Positions 1 to 9,594 of a DNA stretch of 64,000 nucleotides are shown here, in pieces; position 1 is the stretch's first letter; every line of letters starts with the position of its first letter. The notes under the pieces are model-generated. The model was not told where the DNA came from, ran no database searches, and saw nothing but the letters and a program-made list of their open reading frames with translations. The stretch is from Caballeronia sp. dw_19 (GTDB lineage Bacteria > Pseudomonadota > Gammaproteobacteria > Burkholderiales > Burkholderiaceae): positions 23,837-87,836 of the forward strand of contig NZ_JAAVUQ010000032.1 of assembly GCF_018449515.1 (NCBI RefSeq). The letters are read 5' to 3'. The position numbers and the translations under genes are program-made.

Positions 1-264
1 GATATGCCGCAGCTCGAGATGGGGTCAGCCATGTTCGCCGCTCTCCCGACATGGCGAAAACCCTTGGTCACCTTGACGGATGGGGAGCGCTGGCGATTTA
101 CAAACCGGCACACCCGACTGTCGCGTCGATCCAGAAAGTCCAAGCATTCGCGCAAAGCGTCCTAACGGTCAGCCCGCCGTTCTCTTTACATTTGTGCCAT
201 GCCATCCGGCGTGGCGCGAGACCGACATGCCGGGTCATTCCTGACCATTCACTTGCACGCCGAC
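1..264. other. Non-coding left edge
   Basis: No convincing gene is visible here. The overlapping reading frames on both strands have no recognisable product. It probably holds the promoter of the acyl-CoA operon that starts at 265, but I could not pick out a clear -35/-10 pair. Confidence 0.4.
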
Positions 265-690
265 ATGTCCAAACGACCGCATATGGATTGCTACACCATC
301 GGCGACACCGCCGATTTCGCCAAGACCGTTTCCGAATTCGATATCTATGGGTTCGCCGGAATCGTCGGCGATTTCTATGGCGTTCATATCGATGAGGAAT
401 ATGCAAAGACCACACGCTTCGAGAAGCGTATCGCGCAGGGCTGCCTCTCGGTCGGCTTCCTTTCTACGGTCATGGGCCACATGGCGGCGAAGGCGCCGAG
501 CCCCGGTGCGGTGTCCTATCGCTACGACATCACGTTTGACGCACCGGTGTTTATCGGCGATACGGTGACAGCCCGGCTCACGTTGCGCGAGAAGGATGAA
601 GAGCGCAACGTGTGCGTGTTCACGGCGAGTGTCACGCGCCACGACGGCACCGTGGTCGCATCGGGCAGCACCTGGCTCAAGGTACTGTAA
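265..690 (+). CDS. MaoC-like (R)-specific enoyl-CoA hydratase
   Basis: This is a 141-aa single hot-dog domain of the MaoC/hydratase-2 family, expected to hydrate a trans-2-enoyl-CoA to a 3-hydroxyacyl-CoA. The family's Asp/His active-site loop is seen as GDFYGVHIDEEYA (D36, H41 from the start used here). A G-C-L-S-V-G helix follows, as does the typical FIGDTVTARL strand. I use ATG 265; an in-frame ATG at 283 is also possible, and the longer frame from 199 has no family-like N-terminus. It is the first gene of an operon whose next gene, a crotonase, starts four bases after its stop. A second MaoC gene closes the operon, so the two probably act on different intermediates or form a heteromer. 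The exact substrate cannot be read. Confidence 0.8.
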   Translation: MSKRPHMDCYTIGDTADFAKTVSEFDIYGFAGIVGDFYGVHIDEEYAKTTRFEKRIAQGCLSVGFLSTVMGHMAAKAPSPGAVSYRYDITFDAPVFIGDTVTARLTLREKDEERNVCVFTASVTRHDGTVVASGSTWLKVL

Positions 691-694
691 CGCG

Positions 695-1510
695 ATGCAC
701 GACGACCGCACCCCTATCCTCGCCACACAGTCTGGCCCCGTGCGCTTGCTGACGCTCAACCGTCCCGACAAGCTCAACGCGTTTTCTCCGCACCTGCTCG
801 CAGCCTTCGACGTGGCGCTCGATGATGCGCTCGCCGACACGGCCACCCGTATCGTCGTCATCACCGGCAGCGGCAACCGGGCGTTCGCCGCGGGCAACGA
901 TGTCGAAGTACTCGCCGGACTCGATCCGATCGGCGCTTACCGTGCGATGGCTACCGGCCAGAAAGTGTTCATGAAGCTGCACGAACTGGCGAAGCCGACC
1001 ATCGCAATGGTCAACGGCTATGCACTCGGCGGCGGCTTCGAACTGGCGCTCGCCTGCGATTTCATCATCGCCGCCGAGAACGCCCGGTTCGGCTTTCCGG
1101 AGATCACGCTCAACACCATGCCCGGCTGGGGAGGAACCCAGCTCGCCGTAGCCAAGCTTGGCATCGCACGCGCGAAACAGATGGTGCTGACCGGCCGTCA
1201 TTTCAGCGCCGACGAATGTCTGGCTTTCGGCATCGTAGAGCGGATCGTCGAGCTACATTTGCTACTAGACACGGTGCTCGAATTCGCCTCGACACTCGCC
1301 GCGCACGACAGCTTCGCGCTGGAAATGGCCAAGCGATCGCTAAACCGCGCCGCGGAACTGCCACTCGGCGCCGGTCTCGATTTCGAGGCGGCGCATTACG
1401 CGGTAAATTTCGCAGGCGCGGCCGCGCGCGCCGGTCTCGATGCGTTCATTGAGCGCCGGGCGGCTCGGCAAGCCAGCGTTGCGCGATCGACCCTTCAAGC
1501 CCAGAGCTGA
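695..1510 (+). CDS. Enoyl-CoA hydratase/isomerase family protein (crotonase)
   Basis: A 271-aa crotonase-fold protein acting on acyl-CoA thioesters in the cytoplasm. The oxyanion-hole segments are visible (ITGSGNRAFAAGNDV near 57-70 and NGYALGGGFELALACD near 107-122). Both glutamates expected for hydratase activity are present: E116 in the GGGFEL segment and E136 in FGFPEI. PGWGGTQ follows, as in true enoyl-CoA hydratases. ATG 695 lies just after the MaoC stop (TAA at 688-690); the frame is open upstream to 596 but that part is not crotonase-like. The next gene, an acyl-CoA dehydrogenase, starts two bases after this stop, so the genes are co-transcribed. The chemistry is well supported; the substrate chain is not. 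Confidence 0.88.
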   Translation: MHDDRTPILATQSGPVRLLTLNRPDKLNAFSPHLLAAFDVALDDALADTATRIVVITGSGNRAFAAGNDVEVLAGLDPIGAYRAMATGQKVFMKLHELAKPTIAMVNGYALGGGFELALACDFIIAAENARFGFPEITLNTMPGWGGTQLAVAKLGIARAKQMVLTGRHFSADECLAFGIVERIVELHLLLDTVLEFASTLAAHDSFALEMAKRSLNRAAELPLGAGLDFEAAHYAVNFAGAAARAGLDAFIERRAARQASVARSTLQAQS

Positions 1511-1512
1511 CT

Positions 1513-2658
1513 ATGCCGCATTGGCTGAACGAACAACACACCCAGATACGCGACACCGTCCGCCGGTTTGCGGAAAAGGAGATCGCTCCGGTTTCCGAGG
1601 CCTTATGGGAAGCGGAAGCCTTTCCCTATGACATCTGGCGCAGCGCGGGCAAACTCGGCTTCGCCGGACTGCCCTACCCGGAAGCGTTCGGCGGTGGCGG
1701 TGGCGAATGGCTGTCGTATGTGATCGTGCTCGAAGAACTGGCGCGGGTGGATTGCGCGGTGGCGAACTCGTTGATGGCAAATTCGACCGTGGCGAGCCTG
1801 CTTTCCAACTACGGCACCGAGGCACAGAAGGACCGCTATCTGCGGCCGATTCTCGATGGCCGGCAGGTGGGTGCGATCGGCCTGTCGGAACCCAACGCCG
1901 GCTCCGACGCCGCCAACATCGCCACCCGCGCAAGGCAGGACGGCGAGCGCTGGATCATCGATGGATCGAAGACCTTCATCAGCAACTCGGGCACCGAGGT
2001 TACCGGTCCGGTCGTCATTGCCGCAGTGACCGGCACCCGGCCCGACGGGCGCAAGGATATATCGAACTTCATCGTGCCCAATGGCACCCCCGGCTTCACC
2101 TACGGACGCAAGCTTCGCAAGATCGGCTGGCGGGCATCCAGCACCTATGAACTGTTCTTCGAAGGCTGCGCGCTGCCCGCCGGGCACCTGCTCGGCGAAC
2201 CCGGCGCTGGCCTGCGCCAGACGCTCGCACAGATCAGTACCGGCCGAATCCTGATTGGCGCGCTCGCGCTTGGAATTTTGCAGGGGTCGCTGGATCGTTC
2301 GGTTGCCTACATGAAGCAGCGGCGCGCGTTCGGCAAGCCGATTGCCGAATTCCAGGCGCTGCAGTTCAAGATTGCGGACATGGCGCATCACGCGCACGCC
2401 GCGCGCCTCATGCTCTACGATGCCGCCGCGCTCAAGGACGCGGGTCAGCGCTTCGACCAGCAGGCGTCGATGGCCAAGCTGTTTGCCACCGAGCACGCGA
2501 TGCAGGCTGCCCACCAGGCCCTGCAGATCCACGGCGGCTACGGCGTGATGAGCGAGTACCCGGTGTCGCGTGCATTCGGGGACGCGAAAGTGCTGGAGAT
2601 CGTCGAGGGAACCTCCGAGATCCAGCGGATGATCATCGCGCGCCATCTGCTTGCCTGA
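1513..2658 (+). CDS. Acyl-CoA dehydrogenase
   Basis: A full-length (381 aa) FAD-dependent acyl-CoA dehydrogenase that would oxidise an acyl-CoA to the 2-enoyl-CoA and pass electrons to ETF. Family marks are GLSEPNAGSDAANIATRA in the middle domain, the helical C-terminal domain with YMKQRRAFGKPI and QIHGGYG, and the terminal VEGTSEIQRMII, whose E365 is the expected catalytic base. It sits between a crotonase and a CoA-transferase in the same operon. Together these activate an acid as CoA ester, dehydrogenate it and hydrate it. The stop is followed after 31 bases by the CoA-transferase start. Chain-length or branched-chain preference cannot be assigned by eye. Confidence 0.92.
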   Translation: MPHWLNEQHTQIRDTVRRFAEKEIAPVSEALWEAEAFPYDIWRSAGKLGFAGLPYPEAFGGGGGEWLSYVIVLEELARVDCAVANSLMANSTVASLLSNYGTEAQKDRYLRPILDGRQVGAIGLSEPNAGSDAANIATRARQDGERWIIDGSKTFISNSGTEVTGPVVIAAVTGTRPDGRKDISNFIVPNGTPGFTYGRKLRKIGWRASSTYELFFEGCALPAGHLLGEPGAGLRQTLAQISTGRILIGALALGILQGSLDRSVAYMKQRRAFGKPIAEFQALQFKIADMAHHAHAARLMLYDAAALKDAGQRFDQQASMAKLFATEHAMQAAHQALQIHGGYGVMSEYPVSRAFGDAKVLEIVEGTSEIQRMIIARHLLA

Positions 2659-2689
2659 CGCCGGCTATTCTCATCATTGGAGACGATAC

Positions 2690-3883
2690 ATGTTGGAAGG
2701 CATCAAGGTTCTGAGCTTTACCCACTTCCTTCAGGGACCGGCCGCTGTGCAGATGCTCGCCGATGTGGGCGCCGAAGTGATCAAGATCGAGCCGCCGGGT
2801 GGCGCGTTCGAGCGCGCCTGGACGGGTTTCGACGCTTTCGTGGAAGGCGTAAGCGTCTTCTTCCTGCTCGGCAACCGCAACCAGCGCAGCATCTCGCTCG
2901 ACCTGCGCGACGAGCGCGCCCGCGAGATCGTGTGGAGGATGATTCGCGAAGCAGACGTGCTGGTCGAAAACTATCGGCCGGGCGTGCTGCAGAAGATGGG
3001 CTTCGGCTTTCCTCAGGTGCACGAGGTCAATCCGCGGCTAGTCTACTGCTCATGCACCGGATACGGTTCGTCGGGGCCCTATTTCAAGCGTCCCGGGCAG
3101 GATCTCCTGCTCCAGGCGATGAGCGGCATGACGCTCCTGTCCGGCGAGGCCGATTCGCCGCCAACACCGTTCGGCGCCGCGATCGTCGACCAGCATGCCG
3201 CCGCACTGGCCGCGTTCGGCGTGACTGCCGCCCTGCAGGCGCGGGAACGCACGGGCAAAGGCACGCTTGTCGAAAGCAACCTGCTCAATGCGGCCATCGA
3301 CCTGCAGATCGAGCCGTTCACCTACTACCTCAACAAAGGGCCGCTGTGGCCTCGCACGAACCCGCCTATAGGCAGCCGCTTCCATCCTGCGCCCTACGGG
3401 GTCTATCGCACGCTCGACGGCTGGATCGCCGTCTCGCTCACACCGACGGCCAAGCTCGCAGGCGCCCTGTCGCGCCCCGAACTGCTTGCCTTCAATCACC
3501 CGAAGGACGACGTGCGCCGGCGCGACGAACTCAACGGCATCGTCTATGAAGCACTGACCACCCGCATGACCGCCGACTGGATGGCGACCTTCGAGGAGCA
3601 CGATATCTGGTTTGCGCCCGTGAACGACTACGAGCAGGTGGAAGCCGATCCGCAGGTGGCGCATAACGGCATCATCATGGAAGTCGACCACCCGGAGGCG
3701 GGACCGGTACGTCTGCTGGCCCATCCGGTGCGTTACGACGGCGCGCCGCCACCGCTCACGCGCCTGCCGCCACGCCAGGGCGAACACACGCGCGAGGTGC
3801 TCACCGAACTGGGCTACGCGGAGGAAGAGATCGCCGCGCTGGTCGAAGGCGGCATTGCGTTGACGGAAAGGAGGCCTACATGA
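2690..3883 (+). CDS. Family III CoA-transferase (CaiB/BaiF type)
   Basis: A 397-aa CaiB/BaiF-family CoA-transferase, which moves CoA from a donor thioester to a carboxylic acid through an aspartyl-CoA intermediate. The N-terminal LADVGAEVIKIEPPGG, ENYRPGVLQKMG and SCTGYGSSGPY segments are typical. The catalytic aspartate is D138 in RPGQDLLLQAMSG. ATG 2690 is preceded by GGAGA at a good distance and replaces the longer frame beginning at 2651, which overlaps the dehydrogenase. The stop overlaps the next start by four bases (ATGA at 3880). It probably activates the substrate acid for the operon; related proteins act on carnitine, itaconate, succinate or aromatic acids, and this one cannot be narrowed. 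Confidence 0.9.
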   Translation: MLEGIKVLSFTHFLQGPAAVQMLADVGAEVIKIEPPGGAFERAWTGFDAFVEGVSVFFLLGNRNQRSISLDLRDERAREIVWRMIREADVLVENYRPGVLQKMGFGFPQVHEVNPRLVYCSCTGYGSSGPYFKRPGQDLLLQAMSGMTLLSGEADSPPTPFGAAIVDQHAAALAAFGVTAALQARERTGKGTLVESNLLNAAIDLQIEPFTYYLNKGPLWPRTNPPIGSRFHPAPYGVYRTLDGWIAVSLTPTAKLAGALSRPELLAFNHPKDDVRRRDELNGIVYEALTTRMTADWMATFEEHDIWFAPVNDYEQVEADPQVAHNGIIMEVDHPEAGPVRLLAHPVRYDGAPPPLTRLPPRQGEHTREVLTELGYAEEEIAALVEGGIALTERRPT

Positions 3884-4323
3884 ATGCCATCCCTGATCTG
3901 GCGCACGGCATGCTGCGTTTCGACGACATCGCGATCGGGCGCAGTCATGTGCTCGTGCACGCGATGCTTGAATCCGAAGTCGATGTATTCGGCCGCCTGT
4001 CGGGCGACCTGAACCCGCTGCACATGGACGAGGACTTCGCTGCTCGTTCGCCGTTCGGGCGGCGCGTAGTGCATGGCCTGCTCACAGCCGCGCTGGTGTC
4101 GACGGCGCATACCGAGCTGACCGGCCCCGGTTTTGCCTATGTGGGGCAGGAACTGCGATTTCTAGGGCCAGCTTTTATCGGCGATACACTTACCATCACG
4201 CTGACGGTGGTGGAAAGAAAACCCGGCAAGCGCATCCTCGTGCTGGACACGATGGTACGCAACCAGGACGGCGTCGCGGTGCTGAGCGGATTGTCGGCAT
4301 TGAAGGAGTTGTCCTTTACCTGA
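3880..4323 (+). CDS. MaoC-like dehydratase
   Basis: A 147-aa MaoC-family hot-dog protein. The active-site loop is the canonical SGDLNPLHMDEDFA (D43, H48), followed by RRVVHGLL and the FIGDTLTITLTV strand. It is translationally coupled to the CoA-transferase through an ATGA overlap. It is closer to the family consensus than the first gene of the operon, so it may carry the main (R)-hydratase or mesaconyl/citramalyl-type hydratase activity. Which acyl-CoA it uses is unknown. Confidence 0.85.
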   Translation: MNAIPDLAHGMLRFDDIAIGRSHVLVHAMLESEVDVFGRLSGDLNPLHMDEDFAARSPFGRRVVHGLLTAALVSTAHTELTGPGFAYVGQELRFLGPAFIGDTLTITLTVVERKPGKRILVLDTMVRNQDGVAVLSGLSALKELSFT

Positions 4324-4471
4324 TGCAGGCAAACAGGGTTCATGTCGTATCGCGGGTTATCGATAGCAGCGGCGGCGCCCCGCTCCTCGCTACACTGTTA
4401 GTCCGCAGCAGGCTTGGGCGAAGGAAGGTCCGCGGCGCGCAATGCACACGCCGCCTCGCAGGGGACAAGAA

Positions 4472-5362
4472 ATGCACAGTGGGTGTGGCTGCCAGTTGCC
4501 GGTCTTCAAGATTGCGAACTATGAATACGGTTCGCGGATCAAGTCGATCGACTTTCATTTCGCGCCGCTCGAGAACATGAAGTCGACGTTGCCTTATCCG
4601 CACCGTCACGAGTTCTATCACATCGTCTGGGTGACGCATGGGAGCGGGTATCACATCATCGATTCCCTGCGCTACGAAGTCCGCCCGGACACCCTGTTCT
4701 TCATGGCGCCGGGACAGATCCACGATTTTGTGCTGTCGGAAGACACCATGGGTTACGCCATCAGCTTCTCGTCGGAATTCTTTGCGTTCAAGGTGCAGAA
4801 CCGTCAATCGCAGACGGACGTGCCTGTCTATGACTTCGAGCGCATCCACAGCGCCATCTACATGACCGAGCGGCAGTCGCGTGACCTGCAGCGCGTGCTC
4901 GACGGCATCGAGGAAGAGTATGCAACCGAAGCGCCGGGCTACGACGACGTGATCTGGTCGTATTTGCGGATATTCCTGGTCAAGTCGGCGCGCATGGGCG
5001 GCGACGCCGCCGATATCGATTCGTCCCGCAGCGTGCTTCTGTCGCGCCGGTTCCGGAGCCTGCTGGAGAAGTACTTCAGCACGCTGCACGACGCCGCCGA
5101 ATACGCGCGCATGCTGAGCGTGACGGAACGGGCGCTCAACGATGCGACACGCCAGGCGCTGGGCAGCACCGCCGCAAAACTGATTCGCGAGCGCGTGATG
5201 CTCGAGGCGAAGCGGATGCTGTTGCATTCGGAGGAGAACGTGGCGGAGATAGCGAGCCAGCTTGCCTTCGACGACCCCGCCTATTTCAGCCGCTGTTTTC
5301 GCAAGCACACGGGGCGCTCGCCGATCGACTTTCGTCGTAGCCTGTTGAAGCTGAGTATCTAG
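4472..5362 (+). CDS. AraC family transcriptional regulator
   Basis: A 296-aa regulator with an N-terminal cupin-like sensing domain (PYPHRHEFYHIVWVTHGSGYH near 40-60) and a C-terminal AraC/XylS double helix-turn-helix. The second helix region carries the family signature IASQLAFDDPAYFSRCFRKHTGRSP and the protein ends about 20 residues later. I chose ATG 4472 because AGGGGA lies six bases upstream; ATG 4442 is an in-frame alternative with a poorer ribosome site. It lies between the acyl-CoA operon and the GH88 gene on the same strand, and could control either. An effector cannot be inferred. Confidence 0.88.
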   Translation: MHSGCGCQLPVFKIANYEYGSRIKSIDFHFAPLENMKSTLPYPHRHEFYHIVWVTHGSGYHIIDSLRYEVRPDTLFFMAPGQIHDFVLSEDTMGYAISFSSEFFAFKVQNRQSQTDVPVYDFERIHSAIYMTERQSRDLQRVLDGIEEEYATEAPGYDDVIWSYLRIFLVKSARMGGDAADIDSSRSVLLSRRFRSLLEKYFSTLHDAAEYARMLSVTERALNDATRQALGSTAAKLIRERVMLEAKRMLLHSEENVAEIASQLAFDDPAYFSRCFRKHTGRSPIDFRRSLLKLSI

Positions 5363-5433
5363 ACGCAGGCTGCTGATCCATCTGCGGCACGCGCACGCGC
5401 AGGATTCTTCCCAACCCACACAGGAGTTCATGC

Positions 5434-6651
5434 GTGAACGAAGCAAACGCTCTTCAGGTGCCGACCAAAGCGCAGTCTGCGCTCTTCGGCACCGTCCTCG
5501 ACCATATCGCCAGGAAAGTCGCTGAAGACGAACCCACACTAGGCGTTGAATTCCCCCACGTAACCGCTCCCGATGGCCAATGGATCCGCCTGCCCGCTTC
5601 CCTCTCGGCCGGCTACAAAGGAGAGACATGGAGTCACGGCAACTGGCTGTGCGGCTTCTGGGTCGGCTTGTTGCTGACGTCGTACCTGCACACGGGCGAC
5701 CAGAAGTACCTCGGCTGGGCTCGTGAACGCATGCGGCTCGTCGCGCAGCGGGCGCAGGATCCGAACACGCACGACATCGGCTTCATCTTCGACAGCAGCG
5801 CCGTGCCAGGCTTCCACATCACTGGGGACCCCTGGTATGCGCAGATCGCGCTGGAAGCCGCTGACAAGTTGCGCGCGCGCCTCGTCACTACCCGCGGCGG
5901 CGCATACCTGGCATCTTGGGGACCGCTTTCGGATCCACGCGGGCGCAGCGCATCCGCCATCGACACGATGGCCAATCTCTCACTGCTCTACTGGGCAGCG
6001 AACCATTCCGACGACGGCAGCTACCGGCTCGCGGCAGACGCACACGCAGCGATGACGGCGAACGCATTCATCCGCCCCGACGACTCCACCTATCACGCTG
6101 TTGAATACGACATGGAGAGCGGCGCTCGCAAGCGCGGCTACACGTACCAGGGAGCATTCGACGAATCAGCGTGGAGCCGCGGCCAGGCATGGGCCATCTA
6201 CGGTTATGTGAACTCGGCGCGTGAGACCGGCAAAAGCGCGTATCTTGCTCTCGCCGAACGGCTTGCCGAGTATTACCTTCGCAGGCTCGACGGCCGGCAA
6301 GTGCCGCCGTGGGATTTCGACGCACGCGGAGCCGATGCCGAGGTCAAGGACACGGCTGCGGCCGCCATCGTTGCATCGGCGTTGCTCGAACTGGGACGTC
6401 TTCATTCCGATGCCGCGAGGGGGGGGCGCTGGTGCAAGCGCGGGCTCGACATGCTCGAGGCGCTCTGCCGCGACGAATTCGCGTACGAGTCGACGCATCG
6501 CGGACTGCTGAAACATTCGTGCTATTCGAAGCCGCATAACGAGGGCGTCACCGGCGCGACCATGTTCGGCGACTTTTATTTCGCGGAGGCGCTGTGCCGC
6601 GTGATGTTGCCGGGCAAGCTTCGTCCCGAAGGTGCCCGGCCAGAAAAATAA
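5434..6651 (+). CDS. Glycoside hydrolase family 88 protein (unsaturated glucuronyl hydrolase type)
   Basis: A 405-aa alpha/alpha-barrel hydrolase resembling GH88 enzymes, which hydrate the unsaturated uronic residue left by polysaccharide lyases. Recognisable segments are HDIGF (D114) and AIDTMANLSLLYW (D177), the two aspartates important in the family, plus SAWSRGQAWAIYGY and KDTAAAAI. No signal peptide is seen, so it should act on imported oligosaccharides in the cytoplasm. The start is GTG 5434, with CAGGAG seven bases upstream; an ATG at 5430 is in another frame. It stands alone after the AraC gene, without a lyase or sugar transporter beside it, so its sugar source is unclear. Confidence 0.85.
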   Translation: MNEANALQVPTKAQSALFGTVLDHIARKVAEDEPTLGVEFPHVTAPDGQWIRLPASLSAGYKGETWSHGNWLCGFWVGLLLTSYLHTGDQKYLGWARERMRLVAQRAQDPNTHDIGFIFDSSAVPGFHITGDPWYAQIALEAADKLRARLVTTRGGAYLASWGPLSDPRGRSASAIDTMANLSLLYWAANHSDDGSYRLAADAHAAMTANAFIRPDDSTYHAVEYDMESGARKRGYTYQGAFDESAWSRGQAWAIYGYVNSARETGKSAYLALAERLAEYYLRRLDGRQVPPWDFDARGADAEVKDTAAAAIVASALLELGRLHSDAARGGRWCKRGLDMLEALCRDEFAYESTHRGLLKHSCYSKPHNEGVTGATMFGDFYFAEALCRVMLPGKLRPEGARPEK

Positions 6652-7224
6652 TGGGCTTTCCCCGGCTAGCGGTATCGGAAAACCGGCCTTCGCCATACCG
6701 CTGCGGACTCAGTGAACAGGTACCGATAAGGACGCGCGGACGTGGCCGGACAAGGTCAAGAGGATTACTTACATTGGGATAGCGGGGAATTGTTCGGCGA
6801 CTGAGCGCTCCGACGGAGTGTCGGTGATAACTAATCAGAGTTATTGCATCGAAGGGAACTCAGGCGATAGCGCCGGGAAGCTGCGATTGGAATAGATCAA
6901 TTGGGACTCACGTGCTCGTCACCCGCCACGAGCTCTCGCCCCTGGATGAAATGGTTCGCAAAATCGAGGCTACTTATCCGCGAAACCGGCAACAACGCAG
7001 CCCCGGGCGCTTGGATGGCCGTGGGAGCCCTCTTCGCGGCGTTCTCGGTATATCGAGGCCAACGGCGGTCGCTACGCGCGGACTTGACACCCGGCGAGAG
7101 CAATCCGCACTGAATGCTTAACCGGGCGCCCCGTCGGATACACACTTCGGAAAGCTATGCGTTTCACCACATACGAATGTCAACGGGAACGTCTGTCTAA
7201 AGCCTCTTGTTCGCGAGTCAAATC
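6652..7224. other. Intergenic stretch, no recognised gene
   Basis: Short frames near 6900-7110 give no recognisable product. The only structure noticed is an imperfect hairpin just after the GH88 gene (arms AGCGGTAT at 6668-6675 and ATACCGCT at 6695-6702) without a T-tract, which could weakly terminate transcription. Confidence 0.35.
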
Positions 7225-8136
7225 TTATAAGGCTATTGCCTGTGCAGGTGGTGCGGCGAGCGCGGTTTTTATCCACGTAACAAATGACTCGATCGCCGAC
7301 GACTGGACGGAATTCGCCGCCCATGTGCAGTAATAGTTGTATTGCCCTTTCGCCGGCAGATCGAACAAAGGCACGAGTGCCCCTGCTCGCAGCCACGCCT
7401 CGGACATCATTTGCCGCGCAAGCGCCACGCCCTGGTCGCTGATTGCTGCTTCCACCATCAATCCCAGATCGATGAACTGAATGCCTCTCGATGGCTCGGG
7501 CCAATCAAGTCCCGCAACCGCTAGCCAAGGGCGCCACGGTTCGAGAGGACACCGGAGTAAATCTGCACGAGAAAGATCTGACGGGATATGGAACGGTCCC
7601 TTCTCCTTGAGATAAACGGGGCTGCATACCGGGAATATCGGCTCTTCAAGGATGGTTTCGACATTCAGTCCGTTGTAGTACCCGCTACCGAAACGCACTT
7701 CGACATCCGCTTCATCCGCTTTGAGCCCAACCAGCGGCACGGACAACTGCATCACAATATCAAGGTCGGGATACAACGTTTGGAATGCCGGCATGCGCGG
7801 CACGAGGATCTGGCGCGCGAAGGTCGGCGGCGCTGCGATGCGAAGCTGCGGCCGCTGCCCGACGACGTTGCCCCGTACCGGATAACGGTTGAGTGATTCG
7901 AGGCATTCACGGACCACATCGAGATATTCCGAGCCGCGCGACGTGAGTGTCAGCTCACTCTGATTCCTGTTCAGCAACGTTTCGCCAAGCGACTCCTCGA
8001 GTTGCTTGATCCGGTGACTGATGGCGCTCGGCGTGACCGACAACTCTGCCGCCGCCAGTGCGCCGCTGCGCAGGCGCGCCACCGCCTCAAACGCAATGAG
8101 GTTCTGCACGGGTGGCAAGCGATAGAACTGTTTCAT
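7225..8136 (-). CDS. LysR family transcriptional regulator (GcvA-like)
   Basis: A 303-aa LysR-type regulator. The N-terminal winged helix-turn-helix is seen in LIAFEAVARLRSGALAAAE, SVTPSAISHRIKQLEE and LGETLLNR. The C-terminal part is a periplasmic-binding-protein-like effector domain, with VRFGSGYY and the GVALARQMM segment typical of the GcvA subgroup. I place the start at ATG 8136 (MKQFYRLPPVQN); the frame extends to 8223 but the added residues look unlike the family. It is divergent from the mandelate-racemase-like pseudogene at 8334 and probably regulated that gene and the symporter genes downstream. Confidence 0.9.
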   Translation of the reverse strand: MKQFYRLPPVQNLIAFEAVARLRSGALAAAELSVTPSAISHRIKQLEESLGETLLNRNQSELTLTSRGSEYLDVVRECLESLNRYPVRGNVVGQRPQLRIAAPPTFARQILVPRMPAFQTLYPDLDIVMQLSVPLVGLKADEADVEVRFGSGYYNGLNVETILEEPIFPVCSPVYLKEKGPFHIPSDLSRADLLRCPLEPWRPWLAVAGLDWPEPSRGIQFIDLGLMVEAAISDQGVALARQMMSEAWLRAGALVPLFDLPAKGQYNYYCTWAANSVQSSAIESFVTWIKTALAAPPAQAIAL

Positions 8137-8333
8137 CTTTGCGGTGGGGAGAGAGCGTGCGGTCTGTGGCACGACACGTAACGATAACCCTACAAAAAGA
8201 CGCGCCAAAAAGGCGAATTTCACGCGGCAGTTGAAAAAAAATCAAGTCGCCCAAAACACCTGCCGCCGCGAATAAAAGCGAAAATAAAAATGCCCGTTTT
8301 ACCACTCTTTCGTGCGAACCCCATACATCGACG

Positions 8334-9448
8334 ATGACTTCCCTATCTTCTTCCATTACCGAATCGACGAATCCTCCGGAGATCGTCGGTATTCGCGTAC
8401 GACCGGTCGTGGCGCCGCTGAATACGCCGTTACGTACCGCCAGCGGGGTCATGGAGAGCGCGCCGCTCATCCTGATTGATGTCGAGACGGCGGCAGGTGT
8501 GACGGGTAGCGCCTATATTTTCACGTACACGCCGATCGTACTGCCAGCTATCGCCCGCTTGCTCGACGACGTGGGGCGCACGCTCACTGGCAAGCCGCTT
8601 GCCCCGGCATCGCTCACTGAAGCCCTGCGCAAGCGCTTCGTTCTGCTGGGCACACCCGGTCTGCTCGATATAGCGCTGGCTGGACGACATGGCGCTGTGG
8701 GACGCTCACGCGCGGTGGCTGAAGCTGCCGCTGGTGCGTTTGCTCGGCGCAAGTCCACGACCGGTCAGGGCGTATCCCAGCTTCGGCATGGATGGTCTTG
8801 AGGGAGCGCTACTTGCGGCCGACGCTGCCTGCGCGAAAGGCTTTGGCGCAATCAAGATCAAGATCGGCTACGAGACGCTGGCCGAAGATCTTGCCGTGGT
8901 CAGGGGCGTGCGCCGCGTGATCGGGGAACGTACGGCCCTCATGGTGGACTACAACCAGGCATTGAGCGTGCCCGAGGCCATTCGCCGGGGTCTGGCGCTG
9001 GATCAGGAGAAGCTCGAATGGATCGAAGAGCCGACCGCATGCGACGACCTCGTAGGCCACGGGGCAATCGCGGCGGCGCTGCAAACCCCATTGCAGCTCG
9101 GCGAGAACGCCTGGGGGCCACGCGGCATGCTCGCCCTTCTAAGGCACCCGTGCAAGCGATCTTGCCATGCCCGATCTCATGAAGATCGGCGGCGTGACCG
9201 GCTGGCTGGCAGCGGTCGCGGTATGCGACGCGCATGCGGTGCCCGTATCGAATCACTTCTACCAGGAAATGAGCGCGCATCTACTCGCCGCAACACCGGC
9301 GGCGCATTACCTCGAGTACTTCGGCATCGCCGACGCAGTCTTGCGCAACCCGTGCGTCGCAACAGACGGCTTCGTCAGCGCGATGGATGCGCCGGGCAGC
9401 GGAATCGAATGGGACGAGGACGCAGTGGCACGCTTCGCCTTGAATTAA
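8334..9448 (+). pseudogene. Mandelate racemase-like gene broken by two frameshifts
   Basis: Three consecutive reading frames rebuild one enolase-superfamily protein close to mandelate racemase. Frame one (8334 to about 8680) carries APLILIDVETAAGVTG. Frame two (from about 8680 to about 9150) carries MALWDAHARW, the KIK catalytic pair in FGAIKIKIGY, MVDYNQ, WIEEPT and LGEN. Frame three (about 9152 to 9448) carries AMPDLMKIGGVTGW and SNHFYQEMSAHLLAATP with the catalytic-type histidine. The shifts fall near 8670-8690 and 9150-9165. All active-site residues I can recognise remain, so the breaks are recent or are sequencing errors. The neighbouring nitrilase and symporter fit a mandelonitrile/mandelate role. 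Real function would need an intact frame. Confidence 0.85.
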
Positions 9449-9594
9449 TGCACTTGAAATTTTTTTAAGCACCCTGTCTAAAAACTTTCAAGCCCTTGAA
9501 TTAATGGCGAGAAATTGGCTTCCAGATAATGGATTTCACAGCCAGCCGATGGGTTGTATCGGCTCAGGCAACCCGAATCCTTCTGGAGAGTCCT

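Noticed and set aside
4340..5629. A 429-codon minus-strand frame opposite the AraC gene
   Set aside because: It is a shadow frame caused by GC-rich codon bias; the AraC protein on the other strand is unmistakable.
6668..6702. Hairpin after the GH88 gene as a rho-independent terminator
   Set aside because: The loop is long and no T-run follows, so it is not listed as a terminator.
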